Shown piece by piece: positions 1 through 6,750 of a stretch of 9,378 bases of DNA. Numbering within the stretch: the stretch's first letter is position 1; each line of letters opens with the position of its first letter. The stretch spans positions 1 to 9,378 of the forward strand of contig NZ_LSIJ01000047.1 of NCBI RefSeq assembly GCF_001556185.1, written 5' to 3'. The notes below the pieces were generated by a model that made no database searches, was not told the DNA's origin, and saw nothing but the letters and a program-made list of their open reading frames with translations. Made by a program: the position numbers and the translations under genes. Source of the DNA: Sphingomonas sp. CCH10-B3 (GTDB lineage: Bacteria; Pseudomonadota; Alphaproteobacteria; Sphingomonadales; Sphingomonadaceae).

Positions 1-5
1 CAAGA

Positions 6-866
6 GTGAATCACGCCTCCATCGCCGTCGCAAGCACGCGTTTTTCAACAGTCTCGACCGTCATCGGAACGAATGTCGCCGCGCTGAAGGCGACCAATGC
101 CAACAACCGCGCGTCGGCTGCCCAGCAGACGAGCATCGAACGACTTTCAACGGGCAAGCGCATCAATTCGGCGAAGGACGACGCCGCCGGTCTCGCGATC
201 TCGTCCAACTTCACCGCGCAGATCCGCGGCCAGACTCAGGCGATCCGCAACGCCAACGACGGCATCGCGCTGTCGCAGACGGCGGACGGCGCGCTTGGCG
301 AAGTCTCCAACATCCTGCAGCGGCTCCGCGAACTCGCGGTCCAGTCGGCTTCGGGCACGTATAGCGACGGTGATCGCACCAATCTGCAGGCTGAAGTGAC
401 GCAGCTCACCGCGCAGATCACCGACATTCAGACCAAGACCAATTTTAACGGCGTGCTGCTGCTCAACACCGCCGCATCGACGATCGACATCCAGACCTCT
501 TCGTCGGCGGGCGACACGGTGACGCTGAACTTCGGCGGGCTCGATCTGGCCGCGGCGATTGCGTCGGATCTGTCGACGGCAGCCGGAGCCAACACCGCGC
601 TGACCGACCTCGACGCCGCGATTGCGGCGGTCAACACCACGCGGGCAACGCTGGGTGCGGGCCAGAGCCGTCTGCAGTCGGTGGTCAACAACCTGACCAA
701 CAACGTCGCCAATCTGACCGACGCACGCAGCCGCATTGAAGACGTCGACTTCTCGACCGAAACGACCGAGCTCGCCAAGTCGCAGATCCTCAGCCAGGCT
801 TCGAATGCGCTGCTCGCGCAGGCGAACCAGAGCCAGCAGGGCGTGCTCCGACTGCTCCAGCAGTAA
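6..866 (+). CDS. fliC: Flagellin, short alphaproteobacterial type; true start possibly upstream of the window
   Basis: This is the filament subunit of the bacterial flagellum, exported unfolded through the flagellar type III apparatus and polymerised outside the cell. From the GTG at 6 it has 286 residues. The N-terminal D0/D1 coiled-coil half covers about residues 18-155, with the signatures TVIGTN (18-23), [20 protein letters not shown] (45-64) and LRELAVQS (107-114). A short variable stretch covers about 156-205. The C-terminal D1/D0 half covers about 206-286, with SRIEDVDF (242-249) and the closing [14 protein letters not shown]. The exposed D2/D3 domains of enteric flagellins are absent, as in other short flagellins. 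The start is uncertain: the family normally begins about one residue before TVIGTN, but that codon (54-56) is TCG. GTG at 6 is the only start candidate seen before it, and the frame is still open at the left edge. It converges on rsmD with a 29-base gap and no visible terminator. The family call is secure; the symbol is generic. Confidence 0.95.
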   Translation: MNHASIAVASTRFSTVSTVIGTNVAALKATNANNRASAAQQTSIERLSTGKRINSAKDDAAGLAISSNFTAQIRGQTQAIRNANDGIALSQTADGALGEVSNILQRLRELAVQSASGTYSDGDRTNLQAEVTQLTAQITDIQTKTNFNGVLLLNTAASTIDIQTSSSAGDTVTLNFGGLDLAAAIASDLSTAAGANTALTDLDAAIAAVNTTRATLGAGQSRLQSVVNNLTNNVANLTDARSRIEDVDFSTETTELAKSQILSQASNALLAQANQSQQGVLRLLQQ

Positions 867-895
867 GCACGGCGCGACTGACACCCTCTCGACGA

Positions 896-1435
896 TCAGG
901 CCGTACGCCGCAGCAAGGTTATCCGAGCCTTGCCGTGGGTGCGGCTTGAGTCGATCTCGAAACCCGCAACCTCGATCTCTTCGTTGTAAGCGGTTTCGAC
1001 GCTCACCCACGTCCCGGGCCCGACCCAGCCGAGCCGGGTCAGCTTGTCGAGCGCGACTGCACCTGCGCCCGAGCCATAGGGCGGGTCCATCATCATTACA
1101 TCGAGCGGCGCCGTTGCGCTGCCAAGGCCCATCACCGAAATCGCGCGCACGTCACCGATCGCGCCCAGCCTTGCGAGGTTGGCCCGAAGCGCCTCGACCG
1201 CGAGCCGGTCCTGTTCGACGAACAGGCAGCTCGCGGCCCCGCGCGACAGCGCCTCGATACCGAGCGCCCCTGATCCCGCAAAGAGATCGGCGACCGCCAG
1301 CCCTTCGAAACTGCCGAGACGGCTCGTCAACATCGAGAACAGCGCCTCGCGCGTGCGATCGGCGGTGGGCCGGGTGGTGTCGCCCTTGGGCGCCATCAGC
1401 GGGCGTCCGCGCCAGGTGCCGGCAATGACACGCAT
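896..1435 (-). CDS. rsmD: 16S rRNA (guanine(966)-N(2))-methyltransferase RsmD
   Basis: The product is 179 residues, the usual RsmD length. It uses S-adenosylmethionine to methylate N2 of G966 in helix 31 of 16S rRNA during small-subunit assembly. It begins MRVIAGTWRGR and carries the family's TRPTADRTREALF segment (21-33). The SAM-binding motif I, DLFAGSGALGIEA, is at 50-62, an acidic ribose-binding residue is at E74, and the catalytic DPPY tetrad typical of N6/N2 amino methyltransferases is at 117-120. The ATG (1435-1433) overlaps the TGA of the upstream pseudouridine synthase (1437-1435) by one base in a TGATG junction. No strong Shine-Dalgarno precedes it, so translation is probably coupled to the upstream gene. 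The shared rRNA-modification theme supports a two-gene operon. The stop is TGA at 898-896. Confidence 0.95.
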   Translation of the reverse strand: MRVIAGTWRGRPLMAPKGDTTRPTADRTREALFSMLTSRLGSFEGLAVADLFAGSGALGIEALSRGAASCLFVEQDRLAVEALRANLARLGAIGDVRAISVMGLGSATAPLDVMMMDPPYGSGAGAVALDKLTRLGWVGPGTWVSVETAYNEEIEVAGFEIDSSRTHGKARITLLRRTA

Positions 1436-2484
1436 CAGGGCTTCGGCCGCGATGGGCGCGCATCACCGGGGCGCCGCGTGCGCTTGCCGCGGACCGGGCG
1501 CGGGCTGAGCGGACCGGCAATGCGCTTGGGCTTGGACGCCGTCGCTCGTGGCGGCTCGGCATCGCCGGGTCGGCTGGGCTTTTTGCGCGGCGGACGCTTC
1601 GCCGCGGCGCCGGTCGCAGGCGCTTGCGATGGCCGCCCGCGCTCGGGCTGTGCCTGTGCTGCCGGTGCGCGTGGTGTAGCAGGCTTCTGCGCTGCCGCGA
1701 TTCGGTCGGGCGAAGGGCCCTTGGTGGGGTCGCGGCGGAAAGCGACGACGTCATGCTGTCGCACTTCGCCAATCTCGCCGGGTTTCAGGTCGCCGAGCAG
1801 GAACGGGCCGTAACGCGTGCGGATCAGCCGCGAGACCTTGAGCCCCAGAAATTCGAGCACGCGGCGGACTTCGCGGTTCTTGCCTTCGGTCAGGATCATT
1901 TCGACCCAGACATTGGCGCCGGTGCGGCGTTCGAGATTGGCGTCGATCGAGCCATAGCGGACGCCCTCGATCTCGATGCCTTCGATCAGCTCCTCAAGCT
2001 GCGCCTGGCTGACCTGGCCATAGGCGCGCGCGCGATAGGCGCGCTCGACCCCGGTTGAGGGCAGCTCGAGCTGGCGCTTGAGTTCGCCGTCGGTGGTGAG
2101 CAGCAGCAGCCCTTCGGTATTGAGGTCGAGCCGCCCGACCGGCATCAGCCGCGGCAGGTCCTTGGGCAGCGCGTCATAGATCGTGCGCCGCCCCGCCGGA
2201 TCGCGTTCGGTGACGAGCAGCCCGCTCGGCTTGTGGTACAGGAACAGCCGGGCCGGGGCAGGGGCCTCGACCGGGGCACCGTCGACCGTAACGCCGTGCA
2301 GCGACGGCAGGACCGTCGCAGGCGTTTCGACTGGCTTGCCGTTGATCGCAACTCGCCCCTCGGCAATCATCCGTTCGATCTCGCGCCGCGAGGCGATGCC
2401 GGCGCGCGCCAACAGCTTGGCGATGCGATGCCCGGTACGCGGGGACGAAGCAGAGTCAGAAACCGTCACTTGGTGCTGATACAA
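1435..2484 (-). CDS. rluB: RsuA/RluB-family rRNA pseudouridine synthase with a long basic tail
   Basis: This 349-residue enzyme of the RsuA/RluB/RluE/RluF family isomerises a uridine in rRNA. RluB acts on 23S U2605, and that specificity is inferred here. An S4 RNA-binding domain covers about 19-65 (RIAKLLARAGIASRREIERM). The catalytic domain covers about 78-250, with motif GRLDLNTEGLLLLT at 117-130 (catalytic Asp120) and GKNREVRR at 201-208. Residues 251-349 form a proline-, arginine- and alanine-rich, probably disordered basic tail, longer than the tail I recall for E. coli RluB. The start is unsettled. TTG at 2484-2482 comes right after an in-frame TGA, so nothing further upstream is possible; GTG at 2469-2467 would remove five residues. 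Neither has a clear Shine-Dalgarno. The gene is first in a unit with rsmD and divergent from the response regulator. The family is secure; RluB rather than a paralogue is likely. Confidence 0.9.
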   Translation of the reverse strand: MYQHQVTVSDSASSPRTGHRIAKLLARAGIASRREIERMIAEGRVAINGKPVETPATVLPSLHGVTVDGAPVEAPAPARLFLYHKPSGLLVTERDPAGRRTIYDALPKDLPRLMPVGRLDLNTEGLLLLTTDGELKRQLELPSTGVERAYRARAYGQVSQAQLEELIEGIEIEGVRYGSIDANLERRTGANVWVEMILTEGKNREVRRVLEFLGLKVSRLIRTRYGPFLLGDLKPGEIGEVRQHDVVAFRRDPTKGPSPDRIAAAQKPATPRAPAAQAQPERGRPSQAPATGAAAKRPPRKKPSRPGDAEPPRATASKPKRIAGPLSPRPVRGKRTRRPGDARPSRPKP

Positions 2485-2599
2485 TCAATTGTCGCTATTG
2501 CTCAAAAAATTTGCGGCCCGGCAAGCAACGAAGCGTTACGCTTGCGGCAATATCCCCGGGGGGCGTGCCCACCGGGGGCATGAAGGATGGCGAATCGGC
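2485..2599. promoter_or_regulatory. Divergent intergenic region with two inverted repeats in the response-regulator leader
   Basis: This gap separates the pseudouridine synthase (minus) from the response regulator (plus) and must hold both promoters, but I see no convincing -35/-10 pair for either. Two inverted repeats lie on the response-regulator side. The first pairs GCAAGCAACG (2521-2530) with CGTT (2534-2537) and GCTTGC (2540-2545), leaving an AAG loop and a two-base AC bulge. The second pairs CCCCGG (2554-2559) with CCGGGG (2572-2577), with an inner GGG/CCC (2561-2563 and 2568-2570) around CGTG. A likely Shine-Dalgarno AAGGA (2583-2587) follows the second. A small AT-rich inverted repeat, ACAAT/ATTGT (2481-2485 and 2488-2492), spans the synthase's TTG start. 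The structures are visible in the sequence; any regulatory role is inference. Confidence 0.45.
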
Positions 2600-3031
2600 A
2601 TGTTGTTCGGGCGCAAGAAACGAGTGGTGGAGCGGCTGTTGATCGTCGAGGACGAGCCGCTGATCGCTTTCGACAACGAACGGTTTCTGGAGGACGAGGG
2701 CTATACCGTCGTTGGCACTTTCGACAGCGTGGCCGATGCGACCGCGGTGATGGGGAGCGGCGTTGCGATTGATCTGGTGCTTACCGACATCAGCCTCGCC
2801 GATGGCAGCGGGCTAGAGGTGGCGCGGGCGGCGCTTGAGGCCGGGTTGAACGTGCTGTTCGTTACCGGCGACTGCCCGCCCGAAGGCGCGACGCTTGCGC
2901 ACGGCTGGCTGGCCAAGCCTTACGACCCGCGCCATTTGGTGCAGGCGATCGCGATCATCGACCAACGGCTGCAGGGCGAAACGCCGAAGCGCTTGCCCGA
3001 GGGACTGACGCTGTTCGATCGCGCGGGCTAA
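2600..3031 (+). CDS. Stand-alone response regulator (receiver domain only)
   Basis: The product is 143 residues, a single CheY-like receiver with no output domain. It would take phosphate from a histidine kinase and act by protein contact or as a phosphate relay. The acidic pair E17/D18 (LLIVEDEP) binds the metal, D63 in [13 protein letters not shown] is the phospho-acceptor, T89 in FVTGD is the switch Thr, and K106 in WLAKPY is the conserved lysine. All active-site positions are therefore present. The short basic N-terminus MLFGRKKR precedes the domain. ATG at 2600 was chosen because the domain begins about 12 residues later and AAGGA (2583-2587) lies upstream, with rather wide spacing of 12 bases. 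The frame is open back to 2489, but that stretch does not look like protein. No kinase is adjacent. The TAA stop (3029-3031) overlaps the TAG of the convergent oxygenase gene. The partner and output are unknown. Confidence 0.88.
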   Translation: MLFGRKKRVVERLLIVEDEPLIAFDNERFLEDEGYTVVGTFDSVADATAVMGSGVAIDLVLTDISLADGSGLEVARAALEAGLNVLFVTGDCPPEGATLAHGWLAKPYDPRHLVQAIAIIDQRLQGETPKRLPEGLTLFDRAG

Positions 3032-4182
3032 AGCATCGCCTCGACCGCGTCGTGGAAGACGCGGATGCCGGTTTCCAGTGTGCCGAGCGTGACGCGCTCG
3101 ATCGCGCCCGACGCCAGCCCCTGTTGCCCCAGCGCGGCGGCGCGGAAATCCTCGCCGGCAAAGACGCCGCCGTCGAGCAGCGCCCAGCTGCGTTCCCAAT
3201 GGTCGCGCGCCCGATCGCCTTCCGGGCCGGTGGCGGGCGGGGCGGGGATCAGCATGAAATCCTCGACCAGCACTTCGCCTGCCGATTGCGGCATCATCAC
3301 CATCAGGTTGATGTAGTCGGGGCTGACGATCAGCACCGTGCCGGGAAACATCTGATAGGTATAGGTGATCGCCGCGCGCAACTGCCCCCAGTCGCCGCGC
3401 GCCGCCGCGATCAGATCGGCCTCGCGCCCGACCGCCGATCGCTGGTGCGGGCCGATGCAGTCGCCGGTGGTGACGCCGTCCTTGAAGAATTTGCCGATTG
3501 TCGCCGCGTGGAGCCGCTGGACGTGATAGCTTTCGAGGAACGCGTCCATGATCAGCTTCCAGTTCGCTGCCACCCGGTGCGTGCGGCGGCGGAACAGGTG
3601 CTGCTGGGCGAGCCCGAATGCATCGAAGTCATCGCCGAGCGCGCGCGCTTCGGCGAAATCGGCGGCTTCATCGAAGGCGAACCAGATCAGGCCGCCGGCC
3701 TCGACCGTCGGCAAGCGCTTCAGCCCGAATTCGGCCTTGTCGAGCCCGGGAAAACTGTCGGGCCGGGGCAGCCCCGTGAGCATGCCGTCGAGGCTGTAGC
3801 TCCACGCGTGATAGGGGCAGACCAGACGGGCGGCGCACACCGGCGCATCGCCCTCCACCAGCCGCGTGCCGCGATGCTGGCAGACGTTTAGGAAGACATG
3901 CGCCGCGCCGTCCTTGTCGCGCGTGACGAGCAGCGGCTTGCCGAAGCCATCGTGCGGCACCGCCATGTTGCGCTCGGGCAGCAATGCCGAAGGGGCAATC
4001 ACCAGCGGCACCCTGGTGAAGATGCGATCCTGCTCGGCGGCGTGGCGATCGGCACTGGTATAGGCGGCGGTATCGACATGAGTGATGCCCTGTGCCGAGC
4101 GTGTGCCGCCGCGTGCGAGCAGATCGGCGAGCGCGAGCTGGCCCGGCGTCGGTCGCAAGCCTTCCAGAACTGGCGCGTTCAT
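3028..4182 (-). CDS. Rieske non-heme iron oxygenase, alpha (catalytic) subunit
   Basis: This 384-residue protein has the layout of an aromatic ring-hydroxylating (Rieske) oxygenase alpha subunit, which uses O2 and external electrons to hydroxylate or demethylate a small molecule. The Rieske [2Fe-2S] domain covers about 55-165, with ligands C101/H103 in CQHRGTRL and C122/H125 in CPYHAWSY. The catalytic domain follows, with [19 protein letters not shown] (207-225) giving iron ligands H220 and H225. D345 in [14 protein letters not shown] is the likely third ligand. The bridge between the two iron centres is E217 rather than the Asp of naphthalene dioxygenase. The ATG at 4182 has a good Shine-Dalgarno, AAGGA (4192-4188), five bases away. 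No beta subunit, ferredoxin or reductase gene is in the window, so the substrate cannot be named. It is divergent from the AmpG-type permease, and its stop overlaps that of the convergent response regulator. The fold is certain; the reaction is not. Confidence 0.92.
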   Translation of the reverse strand: MNAPVLEGLRPTPGQLALADLLARGGTRSAQGITHVDTAAYTSADRHAAEQDRIFTRVPLVIAPSALLPERNMAVPHDGFGKPLLVTRDKDGAAHVFLNVCQHRGTRLVEGDAPVCAARLVCPYHAWSYSLDGMLTGLPRPDSFPGLDKAEFGLKRLPTVEAGGLIWFAFDEAADFAEARALGDDFDAFGLAQQHLFRRRTHRVAANWKLIMDAFLESYHVQRLHAATIGKFFKDGVTTGDCIGPHQRSAVGREADLIAAARGDWGQLRAAITYTYQMFPGTVLIVSPDYINLMVMMPQSAGEVLVEDFMLIPAPPATGPEGDRARDHWERSWALLDGGVFAGEDFRAAALGQQGLASGAIERVTLGTLETGIRVFHDAVEAML

Positions 4183-4244
4183 GGCTGTCCTTCTCCCTTT
4201 TTGCGGCTAGTGTCGGCCTGAATCGCGGCGGGAGCAAGGGGCGG

Positions 4245-5573
4245 ATGGACGAAGTGCGCGAGCAGGACTGGTTGTCGGGCGTGCGCCCCTATGTCGAGAA
4301 GGCGCCGCTCGCGGCCTTCTTCCTCGGCATCTCGTCGGGCTTTCCCTATGCGATGATCGGGGCGACGCTGACGAGCCGGCTGGCGCAGGATGGCATCGAC
4401 AAAAAGACCGTGACCGCGTTCACGCTGGGCTTCCTGATCTACAATCTCAAGCCATTGTGGGCGTGGATGGTCGATGGCGTGCGGATTCCGCTGCTGAGCG
4501 GTCTCGGCCAGCGTGTCTCGTGGCTGGTGTTTGCCGGGCTGCTGGTCATTGCTGCCGTCGTCAATCTCGCGCTGGTCGATCCCAAGGCCGATATCGGCGC
4601 GACGGTGATGGCGGCGATCCTGGTCGGCTTTGCCGGGGCGACCTTCGACATCGTCATCGACGCTTACCGGATCGAGACGCTCGAACCCTATCAGCTCGGC
4701 GTCGGATCGGGGATGACGCAATATGGCTGGCGCATCGGATCGGTCGCGGCGGGGGCACTGGCGCTGGTGCTGGCGGCGCGGATCGGCTGGAGCGGTGCCT
4801 ATCTGGCGTGCGCCGCCTTCGCACTGCCGGCGATGTTGACCGGGCTGATCGTCGGCGAGCCGAAACGTCACCGAGAACCAACCGCGCGTCGCGGTGTCGG
4901 CGAAATTGCCGCCTCGATCATCGGCCCTTTCACCGAATTCTTCCAGCGGCAGGGCGCGATCGTCGTCCTGATCTTCATCCTGATCCACAAGATCGGCGAC
5001 ACGCTGGGGCAGATCGTGCTGCGCCTGCTGCTCAACGACACTGGCTTCAGCAACGACGAGATCGCGATATACGACGTCGGGGTCGGCTTCTGGGCCTATC
5101 TGATCGGCATTTTCATCGGCGGCGCGCTATACTCGTCGCTGGGAATGAAGCGCTCAGTGCTGCTCAGCCTGATCCTGATGGCCATATCCAATGCCAGCTT
5201 TGCCTTGCTGGCGGGTGCAGGCCACAGCGTGTGGGGTCTGGCGGGGGCGATCGGCTTTGAGAACATCGCCAGCGGCATCGGCGGCGTCACCGTCATCGCC
5301 TATTTCGCGGCGCTGTGCGACCTGCGCTTCACGGCGTCGCAATATGCCCTGATTTCAGCGGCGTCGAGCGTCGTCGGCCGATTGTTGACCGCGACGACCG
5401 CGGGCGCCCTGGTCGAGCAATTCGGCTATGTTACCTTTTACTGGATGACGACGGTCGCAGCTTTTCCGGGCGTGCTACTGTTCTGGTGGATGATCCGGAC
5501 TGGGCTGGTCGACTTGTCGATCGGGAGCGCCGGCGAGGAGGCCAGCGAGCAGGCGGTAGGGGCCAAGGCATGA
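4245..5573 (+). CDS. ampG: AmpG-type MFS permease
   Basis: From ATG 4245 the product is 442 residues with about 12 hydrophobic membrane segments, an inner-membrane major facilitator. AmpG imports anhydromuropeptides released by cell-wall turnover for recycling. Family signatures are FFLGISSGFPYAMIGATLTS (25-44), YNLKPLWAWMVDGVRIPLL (66-84), and ATFDIVIDAYRIE (132-144), which matches the AmpG helix motif usually read as SQDIxIDAYRIE. A central cytoplasmic loop lies around 205-225 and a hydrophilic tail around 423-442. E. coli AmpG is longer (about 490). The frame is open to 4092, but the segment before 4245 reads like non-coding sequence, and ATG 4245 has AAGGGG (4236-4241) and GGAG (4231-4234) upstream. 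The TGA overlaps the next gene's ATG. No other recycling or beta-lactamase gene is present, so the family call is firmer than the substrate. Confidence 0.8.
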   Translation: MDEVREQDWLSGVRPYVEKAPLAAFFLGISSGFPYAMIGATLTSRLAQDGIDKKTVTAFTLGFLIYNLKPLWAWMVDGVRIPLLSGLGQRVSWLVFAGLLVIAAVVNLALVDPKADIGATVMAAILVGFAGATFDIVIDAYRIETLEPYQLGVGSGMTQYGWRIGSVAAGALALVLAARIGWSGAYLACAAFALPAMLTGLIVGEPKRHREPTARRGVGEIAASIIGPFTEFFQRQGAIVVLIFILIHKIGDTLGQIVLRLLLNDTGFSNDEIAIYDVGVGFWAYLIGIFIGGALYSSLGMKRSVLLSLILMAISNASFALLAGAGHSVWGLAGAIGFENIASGIGGVTVIAYFAALCDLRFTASQYALISAASSVVGRLLTATTAGALVEQFGYVTFYWMTTVAAFPGVLLFWWMIRTGLVDLSIGSAGEEASEQAVGAKA

Positions 5574-6322
5574 TCCTCTACCTCCTCCTCCTCGCGATTC
5601 AGGTCGCGTGCGTGGTTGATGTGATCCGCAACGGGCGCAACCAGTTGTGGATCATGGCGCTCGTCTTCCTGCCGGGGGCGAGCTCGATCGCCTATGTGCT
5701 GATCGAAGTGCTGCCGCGCCTTCAGGGCAATCGCCATGTCCGTACGGTGCGTGCGCAGGTGGAGGCGAAGCTCGATCCAGAACGCGAACTGCGCGCCGCG
5801 CGCGAAGCGCTGGGCCTCGCCGATACGATCGCCAATCAAATCAGGGTCGGCGATGCGTTGAGCGACCTCGGCCGCTTCGATGACGCCGTCCCACTCTATC
5901 GCGCCGCGATCGAGCGGACACCCGACCGCGATCCACGCACCGAAGCCAAGCTTGCCCGCGCACTGTTCGAAACGGGCGAGAGCGGCGAGGCGCTGAAGCT
6001 ACTGGACGCCATCACGCCGCCGTCGACGCAGAGCGACCGCGACCGGCTGACGCTGCTGCGTGCGCGTGTGCTGACCGAACTCGGCGAGGCCGACGCGGCG
6101 CTCGCGCTCTACGCCGACATCGTCACGCGCATGCCCGGCGAGGAAGCGCGCTGCCGCTATGCCGCGCTGCTGCTCGACCAGGGCTATGAATCCCGAGCAC
6201 GGGCGGTGCTGGAAGAGGTTGAGGCGCGCATGAAGCGGCTCGATCGCACCCAGCGTGCCGCTGATGCCGAGATGTACAAATGGGCGATGGACAAGCTCCG
6301 GGCATTGCGCGGCGCAGGCTAA
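5570..6322 (+). CDS. Membrane-anchored tetratricopeptide-repeat protein
   Basis: This 250-residue protein has two short hydrophobic N-terminal segments (about 1-18 and 27-48), then a soluble region. The second segment, with LWIMALVFLPGASSIAYVL, resembles the PLDc_N membrane hairpin found at the front of cardiolipin synthases. Helical repeats follow at roughly 89-121 (GDALSDLGRFDDAVPLYRAA), 124-150, 159-190 (ARVLTELGEADAALALYADI) and 193-225, which fit TPRs. Such proteins usually act as assembly scaffolds at the membrane. The ATG (5570-5572) overlaps the permease stop in ATGA, and AGGGG (5558-5562) lies seven bases before it, so the two genes are almost certainly co-transcribed and translationally coupled. 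No catalytic motif is seen. The TAA (6320-6322) overlaps the stop of the convergent gene. A partnership with the permease is inferred from coupling only. Confidence 0.82.
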   Translation: MILYLLLLAIQVACVVDVIRNGRNQLWIMALVFLPGASSIAYVLIEVLPRLQGNRHVRTVRAQVEAKLDPERELRAAREALGLADTIANQIRVGDALSDLGRFDDAVPLYRAAIERTPDRDPRTEAKLARALFETGESGEALKLLDAITPPSTQSDRDRLTLLRARVLTELGEADAALALYADIVTRMPGEEARCRYAALLLDQGYESRARAVLEEVEARMKRLDRTQRAADAEMYKWAMDKLRALRGAG

Positions 6323-6750
6323 TGCCGCCCGCCGATCGGTCGCCCCGCATCGGCAAAGGCCGCGACAACGGCTTCAAGGCTGAGCAACGCGCCTTCGGGC
6401 GCGCGATTGGCCAGCAGATCGGCCAGCAACAGCCGCGACCGGACCGGATTGTCTGGCAATTGCAATGCCGCCTCGATCAGCGCGGCTTCGCCACTGGTCA
6501 TGCGCGGGCAACAACTTGGCGCGAGCTGAATTGTTGCTCGCGCCGATTGCGAAACCTCGCTCATCAGGACGCGCATCAGCATCAGCGGGCGCTGAAACGG
6601 CGCACCAAAAGTCCGGTTAAAATGTGTCGCGACAACGGCGTCGAACACGCCATGAGCGCTCATGCGGCGGAGTGCGAACAGCATCAACGCGGTGGCAGGA
6701 TCATCAGGCACGGCGCGTTGGAGCTTGGTTGGGAGGGCAAAGGGCAGCAC
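6319..6750 (-). CDS. Small conserved protein of unknown function, DUF6628-like
   Basis: The product is 143 residues, with no signal peptide or membrane segment evident. From memory it resembles the sphingomonad DUF6628 family: FALRRMSAHGVFDA (25-38), a QRPLMLMRVLMSEVS block (53-67), an adjacent cysteine pair in APSCCPRMT (77-85), and a closing AVVAAFADAGRPIG (127-140). That assignment could not be verified here. The start is GTG (6750-6748), with GGAG (6761-6758) seven bases upstream. The reading frame has normal globular composition, whereas the overlapping plus-strand frame is rich in Arg, Gln and His, typical of an antisense shadow. The gene has its own apparent promoter and a Fur-like palindrome upstream, so iron-dependent expression is a reasonable guess. 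TAG (6321-6319) overlaps the TAA of the TPR gene. The function is unknown; the cysteine pair could bind metal, but two cysteines alone do not show this. Confidence 0.8.
   Translation of the reverse strand: MLPFALPTKLQRAVPDDPATALMLFALRRMSAHGVFDAVVATHFNRTFGAPFQRPLMLMRVLMSEVSQSARATIQLAPSCCPRMTSGEAALIEAALQLPDNPVRSRLLLADLLANRAPEGALLSLEAVVAAFADAGRPIGGRH

Noticed and set aside
867..895. Terminator between flagellin and rsmD
   Set aside because: No inverted repeat or T-run is visible in the 29 bases.
147..1010. Long minus-strand open frame (287 codons) across the flagellin and the end of rsmD
   Set aside because: It is antisense to two well-recognised genes and its translation is dominated by Arg, Gly and Val with no family motif, a typical high-GC shadow.
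2554..2577. Rho-independent terminator
   Set aside because: It lies between divergent genes, where none is needed, and no T-run follows on either strand.
2489..2599. N-terminal extension of the response regulator to 2489
   Set aside because: The added residues do not resemble protein, they run through two hairpins, and the receiver domain fits a start at 2600.
3052..3891. Plus-strand open frame of 279 codons opposite the Rieske gene
   Set aside because: The minus-strand protein has all Rieske and iron ligands; the plus frame has shadow composition.
4092..4244. N-terminal extension of the AmpG-type permease back to an earlier ATG
   Set aside because: It overlaps the start of the divergent Rieske gene, is Arg/Ser/Ala-rich, and lacks a membrane or domain match. 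ATG 4245 is better placed.
6408..6430. Short direct repeat (GGCCAGCA with AGATC between copies)
   Set aside because: It is inside the coding region of the small conserved gene and is explained by repeated Leu-Leu-Ala-type codons; no wider repeat structure.
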